Shown here: one piece after another, positions 7,719 through 16,132 of the stretch
Position numbering within the stretch: position 1 is the first letter of the stretch
Layout: each line of letters opens with the position of its first letter
DNA from: Terriglobales bacterium
GTDB lineage: Bacteria > Acidobacteriota > Terriglobia > Terriglobales > Acidobacteriaceae
Assembly (NCBI GenBank): GCA_035543055.1
Contig: DATKKJ010000160.1
Span: 1 to 37,710 of the forward strand
Direction of reading: 5' to 3'
DNA: 37,710 nucleotides
Notes under the pieces: generated by a model
What the model was told of the DNA's origin: nothing
Database searches by the model: none
Seen by the model: the letters and a program-made list of their open reading frames with translations, nothing else
Program-made: the position numbers and the translations under genes

Positions 7719-8239
7719 ACAAGGACGACCGGGAACCCATGGCTACGAAGCCGTGTCCCATGGTGATGGCGGCGGCAAGAGAACCCGAGCAACAGAAAAC
7801 ACAGGACAAGGGGCGCAGGCGATTCGTCGGCCTGGTGCTGGGCGGCGGGGTGTTCGCGTCTTTGGTATCGTTCCTCTATCCGGTGCTGCGATATGTGCTG
7901 CCGCCGCCGGCGGCGGACCTGGGCACCGATTCGGTGCTGGCGGGGACCACCTCCGAGTTGAAAGTCAACTCGGCCAAGATCTTCAGGTTTGGCAGCCGGC
8001 CGGGGCTGCTGATCCGGACCGCCTCGGGCGAGTACAGGGCGATGTCGGCCACCTGCACGCACCTGAGCTGCACGGTGCAATACCGCGCCGACCTCCACGA
8101 GGTCTGGTGCGCCTGCCACAACGGTTTGTACGACCTGAGCGGGCGCAATATCTCGGGCCCGCCGCCGCGCCCCCTCGACCTCTACGACGTCCACGTCAAG
8201 GGCGAAGAAATCTACGTGAACCGCAAGCAAGGAGCCTGA
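7715..8239 (+). CDS. Rieske [2Fe-2S] iron-sulfur protein
   Basis: 174 residues from a GTG overlapping the previous stop; an ATG at 7739 is an alternative start. A GRRRFVG twin-arginine-like stretch leads into one membrane helix (about 37-60), as in Rieske proteins exported folded by Tat. Box I is CTHLSC (C114, H116, C119) and box II is CACHNGLYD (C132, C134, H135). The cluster ligands are C114, H116, C132 and H135, with C119-C134 as the disulfide. The second box has N-G where most have G-S, which can lower the redox potential and would suit menaquinol. It is the quinol-side electron acceptor of the complex encoded here. Confidence 0.93.
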   Translation: MNKDDREPMATKPCPMVMAAAREPEQQKTQDKGRRRFVGLVLGGGVFASLVSFLYPVLRYVLPPPAADLGTDSVLAGTTSELKVNSAKIFRFGSRPGLLIRTASGEYRAMSATCTHLSCTVQYRADLHEVWCACHNGLYDLSGRNISGPPPRPLDLYDVHVKGEEIYVNRKQGA

Positions 8240-8242
8240 TCG

Positions 8243-9331
8243 ATGCGCCACGCCGCCAGCTACGTCCGCGACTGGCTCGACCAGCGCTTCGGGTGGGAAG
8301 AGCTCATCGCCCCGCTGCGGCACAAGACGGTGCCGCTGCATCGCCTCTCCTACTGGTACTTCCTGGGCGGGATCACGCTGTTCCTGTTCGGGGTGCAGGT
8401 GACCACCGGCATCCTGCTGCTGCTCTACTACCGGCCCAGCGCCAACGAGGCCTACGAAAGCGTGAAGTACATCAGCACGCAGGTGCAGTTCGGTTGGTTG
8501 ATCCGCAGCATCCACTCCTGGTCGGCGAACCTGATGGTGTTCACCGCGTTCGCGCATATGTTCAGCGTGGTGTTCCTGCGGGCCTATCGCAAGCCCCGGG
8601 AGCTGACCTGGGTGTCGGGGGTGCTGCTGCTGTTCCTGGCCCTGGGCTTCGGCTTCAGCGGATATCTGCTGCCCTGGAACACGCTGGCCTTCTTCGCCAC
8701 CAAGGTGGGGACGGACGTGGCCGGGCAGGTGCCCGTGATCGGACACTGGATTCTGGTCTTCCTGCGGGGCGGCGAGGACGTGACCGGCGCCACCCTGACC
8801 CGCTTCTTCGGCTTCCACGTGGCGGTACTGCCGGGCATCACCACGGTGCTGCTGGGGCTGCATCTGGCCCTGGTGCAGAGATTCGGCATCAGCGTGCCCC
8901 CGCGAGTGGAGGAGGAGTGGTCGTACCGGCCGGAGCAGAAGAAGGAGATGAAGTTCTTCCCGAATTTCCTGCTGCGCGAAGTGATGGCCTGGTACGTGGG
9001 CCTGGGCGCGCTAGCGGCGCTGGCCGCGATCTATCCCTGGGAACTGGGAGCCAAGGCCGATCCCTTCGCGCCAGCCCCGGCGGGGATCAAGCCGGAGTGG
9101 TATTTCCTGTGGGCCTTCCAGACCCTCAAGCTGATCCCGTCGAAGATCCTCGCGTTGGACGGCGAACTGCTGGGGATCCTGGGCATGGGCGTGGCGGGCG
9201 CCATCTGGCTGGCGCTTCCCTTCCTCGAGCCCAAGCGGATGCCGCGCGGGCACCGCCTCCTGACCGGCCTGGGGGTCTTCGCCCTGACCTACATGGCGGC
9301 CATGACGATCTACGGGTGGGTGGCGAAATGA
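8243..9331 (+). CDS. Cytochrome b, b6-type with fused subunit IV
   Basis: 362 residues, the sum of cytochrome b6 and subunit IV in one chain. Haem ligands are H91 and H105 (13 between) and H192 and H207 (14 between). The 13/14 pattern marks the b6 type rather than mitochondrial-type cytochrome b (13/13). The quinol-site motif PEWY is at 284-287. The first helix ([12 protein letters not shown]) aligns with the b6 segment that holds the Cys for the extra haem ci, but Phe stands there and the whole protein has no Cys, so a covalent ci haem is absent. The gene lies 3 bases after the Rieske stop and overlaps the nine-haem gene by four bases (ATGA). Confidence 0.93.
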   Translation: MRHAASYVRDWLDQRFGWEELIAPLRHKTVPLHRLSYWYFLGGITLFLFGVQVTTGILLLLYYRPSANEAYESVKYISTQVQFGWLIRSIHSWSANLMVFTAFAHMFSVVFLRAYRKPRELTWVSGVLLLFLALGFGFSGYLLPWNTLAFFATKVGTDVAGQVPVIGHWILVFLRGGEDVTGATLTRFFGFHVAVLPGITTVLLGLHLALVQRFGISVPPRVEEEWSYRPEQKKEMKFFPNFLLREVMAWYVGLGALAALAAIYPWELGAKADPFAPAPAGIKPEWYFLWAFQTLKLIPSKILALDGELLGILGMGVAGAIWLALPFLEPKRMPRGHRLLTGLGVFALTYMAAMTIYGWVAK

Positions 9332-10563
9332 ACCGGACACTGGCAGTGATGGGATGCCTGCTGCTGATGATGGCGGCCGGCCGGGCAGCGGACAAGAACA
9401 CCTGTCTCGATTGCCACTCGCAGATGGAAGCGCCGCTCAAGGTGACCCCGGCCGAATACGCCAGCAATATCCACACGGAAAAAGGACTGAACTGCACCAG
9501 CTGCCACGGTGGGGATGCCAGCAGCGACTCCGACGCCATGAGTCGCGCCGCAGGGTTCCGAGGACACATCGAACGGCGGCAGGTCCCGGAACTCTGCGGC
9601 AGTTGCCACAGCGACGGGGCGAAGATGCGGCAATACAACCCCTCGCTGCGCACCGACCAGCTCAGCCAGTACAAGACCAGCGTGCACGGCAAGCGACTGG
9701 CGGCGGGCGACCAGAAGGTCGCGGTCTGCACCGATTGCCATACGGTGCACAATATCCGTCCGGCGTCGGACCCGCGTTCCAGCGTGCATCCGCTGAACGT
9801 GGCCAACACCTGCAAGCGCTGTCACTCCGACGCGCAGTACATGAAGGACTACAAGATCCCCCACGACCAGTTTGCCGGCTACACCGCCAGCGTTCACCAC
9901 AAGGCGATGACCGAGAACGGGGACCTGAGCGCTCCTACCTGCACCACGTGCCATGGGAACCATGGCGCCGCGCCTCCGGGACTGGCGACGGTGGAGAACG
10001 TGTGCTCGACCTGTCACGTCTTCCAGGCGCAGCTCTTCGACAAGAGCCCGCACAAGAGACCGTTCGCCGAAGCCGGCATGGGCGGATGCGTCACCTGCCA
10101 CAGCAATCACCGCATCACGCATCCCACGGATGCGATGGTGGGCTCGGGCGCCGGTTCGGTGTGCACCAACTGCCACTCCCAGGGCGACGCCGGCTACAAG
10201 ACGGCGGAGGTCATCGCCGCGCGCTTCGCGGAGCTGTCCGGCGCCGTCGAAGAGTCGCGGACTCTGCTGGAGCGGGCGGCGCACTCGGGCATGGAAGTCA
10301 GCGACGCGGAACTGGAGCTGGACGCGGCCAAGGATTCGCTGACCAAAGCGCGGGTGTCGCTGCACAGCTTCAGCGTGAACCGGGTGGACGAGGACATCGC
10401 CGCCGGGCTGAAGACCGCGCAGAAGACGCGCGAAGCCGGGCTGGCGGCCCTAAAGCAACGCGAGTATCGCCGCATGGGGCTGCTGGTGTCGCTGGCGACC
10501 ATCGTGGCCACCGTCGCCGCGCTGGCTTTTTATATCCGACAGATCGAGAAAGCGGACTCCTAG
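9328..10563 (+). CDS. Nine-haem c-type cytochrome, C-terminally anchored, bc-complex partner
   Basis: 411 residues. A signal peptide (about 1-20) is followed by nine CXXCH motifs starting at C26, C56, C90, C134, C162, C205, C226, C254 and C279. Several extra His residues (TVHNI, SNHRITH, GNHG) can serve as distal ligands. A long charged helical stretch (about 295-385, probable coiled coil) then leads to a single C-terminal membrane helix (387-405). Standing in an operon with Rieske and cytochrome b, it takes the place of cytochrome c1 or f and can pass electrons to periplasmic or outer-surface acceptors. Multihaem partners for bc complexes are known in Geobacter (Cbc clusters) and other anaerobes; the exact acceptor here is unknown. 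Confidence 0.9.
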   Translation: MNRTLAVMGCLLLMMAAGRAADKNTCLDCHSQMEAPLKVTPAEYASNIHTEKGLNCTSCHGGDASSDSDAMSRAAGFRGHIERRQVPELCGSCHSDGAKMRQYNPSLRTDQLSQYKTSVHGKRLAAGDQKVAVCTDCHTVHNIRPASDPRSSVHPLNVANTCKRCHSDAQYMKDYKIPHDQFAGYTASVHHKAMTENGDLSAPTCTTCHGNHGAAPPGLATVENVCSTCHVFQAQLFDKSPHKRPFAEAGMGGCVTCHSNHRITHPTDAMVGSGAGSVCTNCHSQGDAGYKTAEVIAARFAELSGAVEESRTLLERAAHSGMEVSDAELELDAAKDSLTKARVSLHSFSVNRVDEDIAAGLKTAQKTREAGLAALKQREYRRMGLLVSLATIVATVAALAFYIRQIEKADS

Positions 10564-10568
10564 AACCG

Positions 10569-10589
10569 GGAGGCAGTCGGCGGCAGGCA
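10569..10589. repeat. Heptamer array after the nine-haem gene
   Basis: Three units GGAGGCA, GTCGGCG and GCAGGCA lie between the cytochrome stop (10561-10563) and the end of the convergent tRNA. It resembles the array at 5766-5786. Confidence 0.5.
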
Positions 10590-10590
10590 C

Positions 10591-10664
10591 TGGAGCGGGG
10601 TACGGGAATTGAACCCGTGTCACCGGCTTGGGAAGCCGGGGCACGACCACTATACCAACCCCGC
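10591..10664 (-). tRNA. tRNA-Gly (anticodon CCC), CCA encoded
   Basis: 74 bases on the minus strand. The acceptor stem pairs GCGGGGT with ACCCCGC, followed by discriminator T and an encoded CCA. The anticodon stem CCGGC/GCCGG holds the loop TTCCCAA, giving anticodon CCC, which reads GGG codons. The T arm has the standard GGTTCAATTCC core. U73 is normal for bacterial tRNA-Gly. Confidence 0.95.
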
Positions 10665-10676
10665 TCAATTTGTTAG

Positions 10677-10705
10677 CTTATCAAAACCGACGCAAAGACA
10701 GCCAA
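10677..10705 (-). promoter_or_regulatory. Candidate promoter of tRNA-Gly
   Basis: Minus strand: -35 TTGGCT, 17 bases, -10 GATAAG, with a predicted start about 6 bases before the tRNA. Confidence 0.4.
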
Positions 10706-10708
10706 CAC

Positions 10709-10792
10709 CGCCCCACTAAGGTGGGGCTCCAAAGCAAAATGAAGCGGTAGATCCTCAGGCTTATCCCTACGGGATTGCGCTCAGGATGACCG
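10709..10792. repeat. Dispersed ~85-bp intergenic element, copy 1
   Basis: It matches 26471-26556 end to end. The left end is CGCCCCACT with its complement GTGGGG; the right end is CGCTCAGGATG. The core has ATCCC-TAC-GGGAT, and the conserved motif CGGTAG-TCCTCA lies mid-element; the ~20 bases between the left hairpin and that motif differ. It lies just past the 3' end of the minus-strand Ig-like gene. No coding potential. It looks like a small non-autonomous or REP-type hairpin element. Confidence 0.65.
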
Positions 10793-10801
10793 ATGTCCAA
10801 G

Positions 10802-12070
10802 TCACTTCTTGGACTTGGCGATGGCCAGGAGCAGGTCGGTATCGGCGCCGGCGCTGCGGAGTTGCCTCTCGGCATCGTCATTCAGAGCGAAGGAGACCCC
10901 GAACTGGCTGACCAGCGAGGCGACGCGCGGCGCCGGCACACCCTTCTGCAACGCTTCCAGGACCTCGGACAACGCCAGGGGCGGAGGACCCGGAGGCGGT
11001 TTGCGCTGGACCTCGATCTTGAAGGGCAGGCGCGAACCGTCGTGGGGAATGACGAAGCCCTGGATGGTATTGGGGCCGATGGCAGGAAGCGCAGCGTCCG
11101 CCTCGAACTCGACTTCACCGGCAGGGTTGGTGTGGAAGGTCGCAGGTTTGCCAGCAATCTCCACGCGATCAATGTTGCGGAAGCCGGCGGCGATGCCGCG
11201 AACGCGGACGGCCTCCTTGTCGGTCTCCGCGTTCGGCGCCGGGTCCAGCAGCCGCACATCGGGATGGTTCATAGTGAAGATCATTTGCGCCTGGGACTTG
11301 TCGGTGGCGCTGGCCATGACCACGATGGCGCTGGCGCCGGGGTTCACGGCGAAATCGGGGAGGGTGAACTCCACGGTAGTGGGCGCCAGGGCCTTCAGGT
11401 GAGCGGGGGCATTGTTGACCGTAACCGAGGCGATGCCACTGGCGTGGGAGGCCACGCCACGCAAGCTGACGCGCGCCGCGGCTACATCGAGGGCTTTGCC
11501 GGATTCAGCGCCCACCGGATCGAGCATGCTGATGACCGGGGGCGTGGCCGGGGGATGCAGGCGGGCTTCGCGGGCGCGCACGCGGTCCATGACGTCATCG
11601 AAGCGGGTGGCGGCCTCGACCAGTTCCTGATAAGCGAGGACATTGGCCCAGTCGAGCTTGGTCGTCCCGCCGTCGATCCAGCGCTTGCGCATGCGCATGA
11701 AATGATAGGTCGTCGTGCCCCCATGAAACTTCAACTCGGCGGCCTCGTTGGGCTGCCCCCAGATGGTCCACTGGTTGGCGTTGCTCAGATCGGAGCGGGC
11801 GTACTGGAAGCTGTGCCCCTTCTCCCCTTCCGGGCGCACGACCTCGTACCAGATCTTGTCCCGGGAGAAATACAGGTACCCGGCGCAACCGGAGCCGAAA
11901 TGAACGTGGGCCACCGGATAACGAAGCACCGACTCATCCCCTGACTTCACCAACTGGGCGCCGTCTTCATCGGCGGGAATGCCGGGCTGAGGGCGCTTGA
12001 AAAGCTGGGCGGATGCGCTGGCCGCCAGCAACAGGATGAAGAGCAGTAAGAAGGACCTGCGGACGTTCAC
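10802..12070 (-). CDS. Exported Ig-like-domain protein coupled to Ser/Thr kinase
   Basis: 422 residues from a GTG that overlaps the kinase stop. A clear signal peptide (RRSFLLLFILLLAASASA) is followed by a globular region rich in aromatic residues (about 40-150). Two Ig-like beta modules come next (about 180-275 and 280-345). A Pro-rich break leads to a C-terminal helical module of about 60 residues (LSEVLEALQKGVPAPRVASL, then a GV-x-F strand and a GAD-x-x-LL end). To my knowledge modules of this last type recur in Acidobacteriota beside Ser/Thr kinases. The function is unknown. Its overlap with the kinase gene suggests a ligand, substrate or partner of the kinase system. Confidence 0.75.
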   Translation of the reverse strand: MNVRRSFLLLFILLLAASASAQLFKRPQPGIPADEDGAQLVKSGDESVLRYPVAHVHFGSGCAGYLYFSRDKIWYEVVRPEGEKGHSFQYARSDLSNANQWTIWGQPNEAAELKFHGGTTTYHFMRMRKRWIDGGTTKLDWANVLAYQELVEAATRFDDVMDRVRAREARLHPPATPPVISMLDPVGAESGKALDVAAARVSLRGVASHASGIASVTVNNAPAHLKALAPTTVEFTLPDFAVNPGASAIVVMASATDKSQAQMIFTMNHPDVRLLDPAPNAETDKEAVRVRGIAAGFRNIDRVEIAGKPATFHTNPAGEVEFEADAALPAIGPNTIQGFVIPHDGSRLPFKIEVQRKPPPGPPPLALSEVLEALQKGVPAPRVASLVSQFGVSFALNDDAERQLRSAGADTDLLLAIAKSKK

Positions 12071-14055
12071 TTGCGCCTCCTCAAGAGGATCTCCTCTTCG
12101 GTGGCCTTGGCCTGGCGGGCGCGGCTGAGCCCAGCCTGGGCAGAAGCGTCATTGGGGTCGATGGCGAGAGCGGAATTGTAGACGTCGATGGCGGCGGCGT
12201 AGGCGCCCGAGTTGGTGAGGCGCTCCCCGTCGGCGAGGAGTTCCTGGAGACGCTGGCGCTGCTGGGCGGGAAGGCCGCGAGAAGCCGGCGGCTCCGGCCT
12301 ACGCTCGCGCACCGGCCTGGGGGCGGCGGCCTTGGGCTCGGGTTTCGGCTTCCCCGTTTTCGGCGGAGTGGTGGTCACAGCCGGCACGGCAGCCGCCACC
12401 GGCGGAAAATCGATCTGATTGCGAACTTCCTTGACCGCCGGCTGGCCGCTGGCGATGCGCGCCGCTTCTTCCGCCAGGCTCTGGGTCGCGACGTGACCGC
12501 TCAAGGTCACCACGCCGCCGTGAACAGCGACTTCCAAGGACTGCAATTCGGGGACGGCAGCGATAGCCGTCTTCACCGAGGCTGCGATCGCGTCGTCGGC
12601 GGGAACCGTGGCGCCCGCCGGGGACGGAGCAGCGGCAGTCGCGCCAGCGGCCTGAGTGCGCATGTACCAGTAACCTGCCCCGCTCATCAGCCCCGCCGTC
12701 AGGAGGACAGCCAGCGTCACCCATAACCAGGTGCGCCGGGGCGCCGGAGGAGGCGCAGCTCGGCGCGGCGCGGCCGCCCGGGGCGCGGATGCCGCGGGGG
12801 CCGAAGAGGTGGGCGCCGAATACTGCAATGGGAACGAAGGCGCTACCGGCGTCGGCTCGCGAGGAGGCGGAGCGGGCCGGGCAGCGACCAGCGGCGGTTG
12901 CGGCGCCCTGGGCGCAGGCGGCGCCGGGGGCGGAGGCGGTTCGCTCCGCGGCAACGGATCGTGCGTCTTGGCAGGGACCGGGGTCGGCACGCGCGACGGC
13001 GCCAGCCGCAGATTGGCGAGGACATCGGAACCGATGGCGGCGGTGGCGTCTTCGCGCCCGGTCGCGCTCTCGGCGCCGATCCTGGCGGTGGCCGCCCACT
13101 GCTCGGGCGCGTTCATGGCTTCCAGCATCTCGAGCGCGCTCTGGAAGCGGTCCTTGGGGTCCTTCTGCAAGGCCTTCATCACAATCATGGAGATGGGCTT
13201 GGGGATCCCGAGCGAGGGACAGAGCACGTGGGCCGGAGTGGGTATGGCCTGGATGTGCTTGATGAGCAGGGCCACGGGAGTGTCGGACTCGAACGGTAGG
13301 TGGCCGGTCAGCATCTCGTAGAGCACGACCCCGAGGGAGTAGAGGTCGGCGCGGCTGTCGACGTCGGAGCCGTGCTTGCCCATCGCCTGCTCCGGAGACA
13401 AGTACTGCGGGGTCCCGACCACCACACCGGTCTTGGTGGCGCTGAAGCCGGTGCCGGCGTCGAAGGCACCCTCGCGCACCTTGGCGATGCCGAAGTCGAG
13501 GACCTTGACCTGCTCAGGGTTATCGCCCTCGCGCACCAGCAGGATGTTGTCGGGCTTGATGTCGCGATGGGTGATGCCCAAGGCGTGGGCGGCGCCCAGG
13601 GCGGCGACGATCTGCTTGCCCAGATGCATCACCCGGTTCACCACCAGCGGCCCTTCCTTCTCGATGACCTCGCGCAGGTCGCGACCCTGCACATACTCCA
13701 TGACGATGAAGGGGCGGCCGTCGTCGGTGGTGTCCAGGTCGTCCACGCGGACGGCATTGGGGTGCTGGAGCTTGCGGGTGACGATGGCCTCGTTGCGGAA
13801 GCGCTTCAGGAAGATTTCGTCGTCGATGAAACGGCTGCTGACGATCTTGATGGCGCGGATCTCGTTGAAGGCGAGGTGCCTGGCCTTGTACACCGAGGCC
13901 ATACCGCCGGACCCGATCTTCTCCAGAATCTCGTACTTGCCGCGGACCTGCATGCCCTGGACGAGTTCCGAGGTGACCCGGAGGACGGTCTTGTCCCGGG
14001 GGCAGACCGTGAAATCGTTCGGATAGGTCGCATGGCACTGGTCGCAATAACGCAC
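12067..14055 (-). CDS. Transmembrane Ser/Thr protein kinase with zinc ribbon, BON and TPR
   Basis: 662 residues from a GTG. An N-terminal four-Cys ribbon (CDQC near 4, CPRD near 18) precedes a Hanks-type kinase. The kinase has a glycine loop (GSGGMASVYKA), VAIK-type Lys in AIKIV, catalytic HRDIKPDN, DFG, and an APE-like segment (LSPEQAM). A long Pro/Ala linker leads to one membrane helix (about 440-462). Beyond it lie a BON domain (about 485-555) and a C-terminal TPR-like helix pair (about 605-650). The kinase is cytoplasmic, while BON and TPR face outward, where BON may contact the envelope. The adjacent Ig-like exported protein gene overlaps it, so the two probably act together. Confidence 0.93.
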   Translation of the reverse strand: MRYCDQCHATYPNDFTVCPRDKTVLRVTSELVQGMQVRGKYEILEKIGSGGMASVYKARHLAFNEIRAIKIVSSRFIDDEIFLKRFRNEAIVTRKLQHPNAVRVDDLDTTDDGRPFIVMEYVQGRDLREVIEKEGPLVVNRVMHLGKQIVAALGAAHALGITHRDIKPDNILLVREGDNPEQVKVLDFGIAKVREGAFDAGTGFSATKTGVVVGTPQYLSPEQAMGKHGSDVDSRADLYSLGVVLYEMLTGHLPFESDTPVALLIKHIQAIPTPAHVLCPSLGIPKPISMIVMKALQKDPKDRFQSALEMLEAMNAPEQWAATARIGAESATGREDATAAIGSDVLANLRLAPSRVPTPVPAKTHDPLPRSEPPPPPAPPAPRAPQPPLVAARPAPPPREPTPVAPSFPLQYSAPTSSAPAASAPRAAAPRRAAPPPAPRRTWLWVTLAVLLTAGLMSGAGYWYMRTQAAGATAAAPSPAGATVPADDAIAASVKTAIAAVPELQSLEVAVHGGVVTLSGHVATQSLAEEAARIASGQPAVKEVRNQIDFPPVAAAVPAVTTTPPKTGKPKPEPKAAAPRPVRERRPEPPASRGLPAQQRQRLQELLADGERLTNSGAYAAAIDVYNSALAIDPNDASAQAGLSRARQAKATEEEILLRRRK

Positions 14056-14201
14056 GAATGCCCGCCCTGCTTATGAGAGCCGAAATCAAAGGCCCAAGAT
14101 TATCTCAGGGCGAATGATAGCCCGAAGTGGCCCCCGGATTTCAGTGATTTCCGGCACGCTGGTAAACCGAAAGTAACCGGTGGGTCCGGGGAGTGCTCTT
14201 C
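14056..14201. other. Spacer between archaemetzincin end and kinase start
   Basis: 146 bases with no gene. A GATAAT -10-like box (minus strand, 14099-14104) could serve the kinase. A near-perfect dyad with CCGGA and TCCGG ends lies at about 14136-14156 and may end the archaemetzincin operon, but no T run follows. Confidence 0.35.
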
Positions 14202-14759
14202 CTAGAAAATACCGAAACGGCGACGGGCGGGGATCACGGACAGCGCATGCTCGTGGCAGGCGGGGCAGAAATCGGCGCCCTTGATGTCGATCCACTCGAC
14301 GGAGTGGGAGGCGGCCATGACACAGCCGTAGTCCTGGCAGTGGGTGAGACCGAGGGTGTGGCCGAGCTCGTGAACCGATTCTTTCAGCAACCGGGCGGCG
14401 AACAGCTCCGGGTCGTTGGGCAGTCCGTAGAATCCCTGGGTCAGACGCCGCCAGGAGACCACGCAGCAGCGGCCGGTGAGCTGGGCCTCGCCGAAGACGA
14501 AGGTCAGGATGGGCATGTAGAGGTCCACCGAAGTGACGCCCAGCAGGCGCCAGCATCCGTTGGGCAGCAGGCCGGAGAGCGCGCTCAGGATCTGGGTGGA
14601 GTGGTACTGCTGGCGCTGCGCGTGCAGGAAGGGCTTGGGGTCGAGCGAATCCGGCAAGAGTTGGCAATCGACGCGCAGAATCTCCTGCAGGCCACGCCGC
14701 AGGCGCTCGAGCACGGCGCCGTCGGGAGGACCGACCGGCAGCAGGTGGATGACGCTCAT
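14202..14759 (-). CDS. amzA: Archaemetzincin-family zinc protease
   Basis: 185 residues. It has the extended metzincin zinc site HELGHTLGLTHC (three His, catalytic Glu), followed by CVM (the Met-turn region). A final C-x-x-C (FCPACH) supplies the second zinc site that defines archaemetzincins. Family members are soluble cytoplasmic metalloproteases with few known substrates; they are sporadic in bacteria. The gene overlaps the stop of the sigma-54 regulator gene by four bases (ATGA), so it is the last gene of the hybA-nrfD-kinase-regulator operon. That coupling suggests a regulated proteolysis role in the same response. Full length; confident on family. Confidence 0.92.
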   Translation of the reverse strand: MSVIHLLPVGPPDGAVLERLRRGLQEILRVDCQLLPDSLDPKPFLHAQRQQYHSTQILSALSGLLPNGCWRLLGVTSVDLYMPILTFVFGEAQLTGRCCVVSWRRLTQGFYGLPNDPELFAARLLKESVHELGHTLGLTHCQDYGCVMAASHSVEWIDIKGADFCPACHEHALSVIPARRRFGIF

Positions 14760-16126
14760 CGCGCGTTCGTGGTGGCGGTGGCGGCCGGGGTGCGTTTCCA
14801 GCCGTACTTCTTGAGCTTGTTGTAAAGCGTGACCCGGTCGATATCGAGCACTTCAGCGGCGCGGGTCTGGTTGCCTCCGCACTCCTCCAGCACGCGCAGG
14901 ATGTGCAGGCGCTCGATGTCTTCCAGGGTCTTGCCGGTCTCGAACTCCTGCGGCTTGAGCTTGAGGGTGAAGTCCTGCTCGCGCAGTTGCGGCTCGGCGG
15001 CCACTACCATGGCGCGCTCGACGGCGTTCTCGAGCTCGCGCACATTGCCCGGCCAGTCGTAGTCCTGCAGGAGGCTCATGGCGGCGGGAGCCACGTTGGC
15101 GATGCGCTTGTTCATCGAGGCGGAGAACTTGCGGACGAAGTGGTCCACCAGCAGGGGGATGTCTTCCTTGCGGGCCCGCAGCGGCGGAATCTCGATGCGG
15201 AAGACGTTCAGGCGGTAGAACAGGTCGGGACGGAACGTCCCTTCCTCGATGAGCTTCTCCAGGTCCTTGTTGGTGGCGGCGACGCAGCGAAAATCGACCT
15301 TGATCGGCTGGTTGCCGCCGACGCGCACGATCTCGCGCTCCTGCAGCACGCGCAGCAGGTCGGTCTGGGTCTTGAGGGAGATGTCGCCGATCTCGTCGAG
15401 GAAAACGGTGCCGCCCTCGGCGATCTCGAACTTGCCTTTCTTGCGGTACTGGGCCCCGGTGAAAGCGCCTTTCTCGTGGCCGAAGAGCTCGCTTTCCAGC
15501 AGGGTTTCGGTCAGGGCGCCGCAGTGGATGACGACCAGGGGATTGAAGCGGCGCGGGCTCATGCCGTGGATAGCTCGGGCCACGAGTTCCTTGCCGGTAC
15601 CGCTCTCGCCGGTGACCAGCACGGTGGCGTCGGTCGAGCCGACGGTCTCGATGGCCTCGAAGACCTTCTTCATGGCGGCGGACTGGCCGATGAGATCGGG
15701 CGGGCGCAGCACCTCCCCGACGGTCTCCTTCAGGCGCGCGGCTTCCTTCTCGGCGTGGCGGTGGGAGAGCGCGTTCTTGACCACGTGGGCGATGTCATCG
15801 GGATCGAAAGGCTTGGTGACGTAATCGTAGGCGCCGTTCTTGAGCGCCTGCACCGCGGTCTCCACCGAGGCATAGCCGGTCATGATGATGACGATGAGGT
15901 CAGGATCGATCTCGTGCAGGCGGCGCTGCAATTCGATGCCGTCAATGCCGGGCATCTTGATGTCGATCAGGGCGAGGTCCCAGCGGCGCTCGGTGAGGCG
16001 GGCAAGGGCCTCGTGAGCGCTCTCCGCGGTGCCCACCTCGTAGCCCTCGTCGCGGAACCAGTGTCCCAGCGACTCGTGCACGATAGCTTCGTCGTCGACG
16101 ATCAGGATGGTGGATTTCCCTGGCAT
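14756..16126 (-). CDS. Sigma-54-dependent response regulator (NtrC family), redox operon
   Basis: 456 residues. The receiver has D11-D12 and phospho-acceptor D55 (LIDIKMPG), then TKPFD. The AAA+ domain has GESGTGKE, a canonical GAFTGA loop and TVFLDEIGD. The C-terminal Fis-type helix-turn-helix has RAAEVLDIDRVTLYNKLKKYGWKR. AAAGGAG precedes the ATG, 6 bases after the kinase stop. As an activator encoded inside an operon with a -24/-12 promoter, it most likely drives its own operon (19842-19857) and the GcvH-like gene (20824-20839). The dyad at 19927-19968 is a natural candidate binding site. Confidence 0.94.
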   Translation of the reverse strand: MPGKSTILIVDDEAIVHESLGHWFRDEGYEVGTAESAHEALARLTERRWDLALIDIKMPGIDGIELQRRLHEIDPDLIVIIMTGYASVETAVQALKNGAYDYVTKPFDPDDIAHVVKNALSHRHAEKEAARLKETVGEVLRPPDLIGQSAAMKKVFEAIETVGSTDATVLVTGESGTGKELVARAIHGMSPRRFNPLVVIHCGALTETLLESELFGHEKGAFTGAQYRKKGKFEIAEGGTVFLDEIGDISLKTQTDLLRVLQEREIVRVGGNQPIKVDFRCVAATNKDLEKLIEEGTFRPDLFYRLNVFRIEIPPLRARKEDIPLLVDHFVRKFSASMNKRIANVAPAAMSLLQDYDWPGNVRELENAVERAMVVAAEPQLREQDFTLKLKPQEFETGKTLEDIERLHILRVLEECGGNQTRAAEVLDIDRVTLYNKLKKYGWKRTPAATATTNAR

Positions 16127-16132
16127 AAGCGA

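Noticed and set aside
7702-9327. Long open frame across the Rieske and cytochrome b genes, in-frame with the nine-haem cytochrome
   Set aside because: It is only the nine-haem reading frame staying open upstream; the upstream part has Arg/Gly/Ala-rich nonsense and the Rieske and b proteins are certain in other frames.
14020-14055. CXXCH-like CDQCH in the Ser/Thr kinase N-terminus as a haem site
   Set aside because: The region is cytoplasmic with a second Cys about ten residues on; it fits a zinc ribbon, and c-type haem is attached only outside the membrane.
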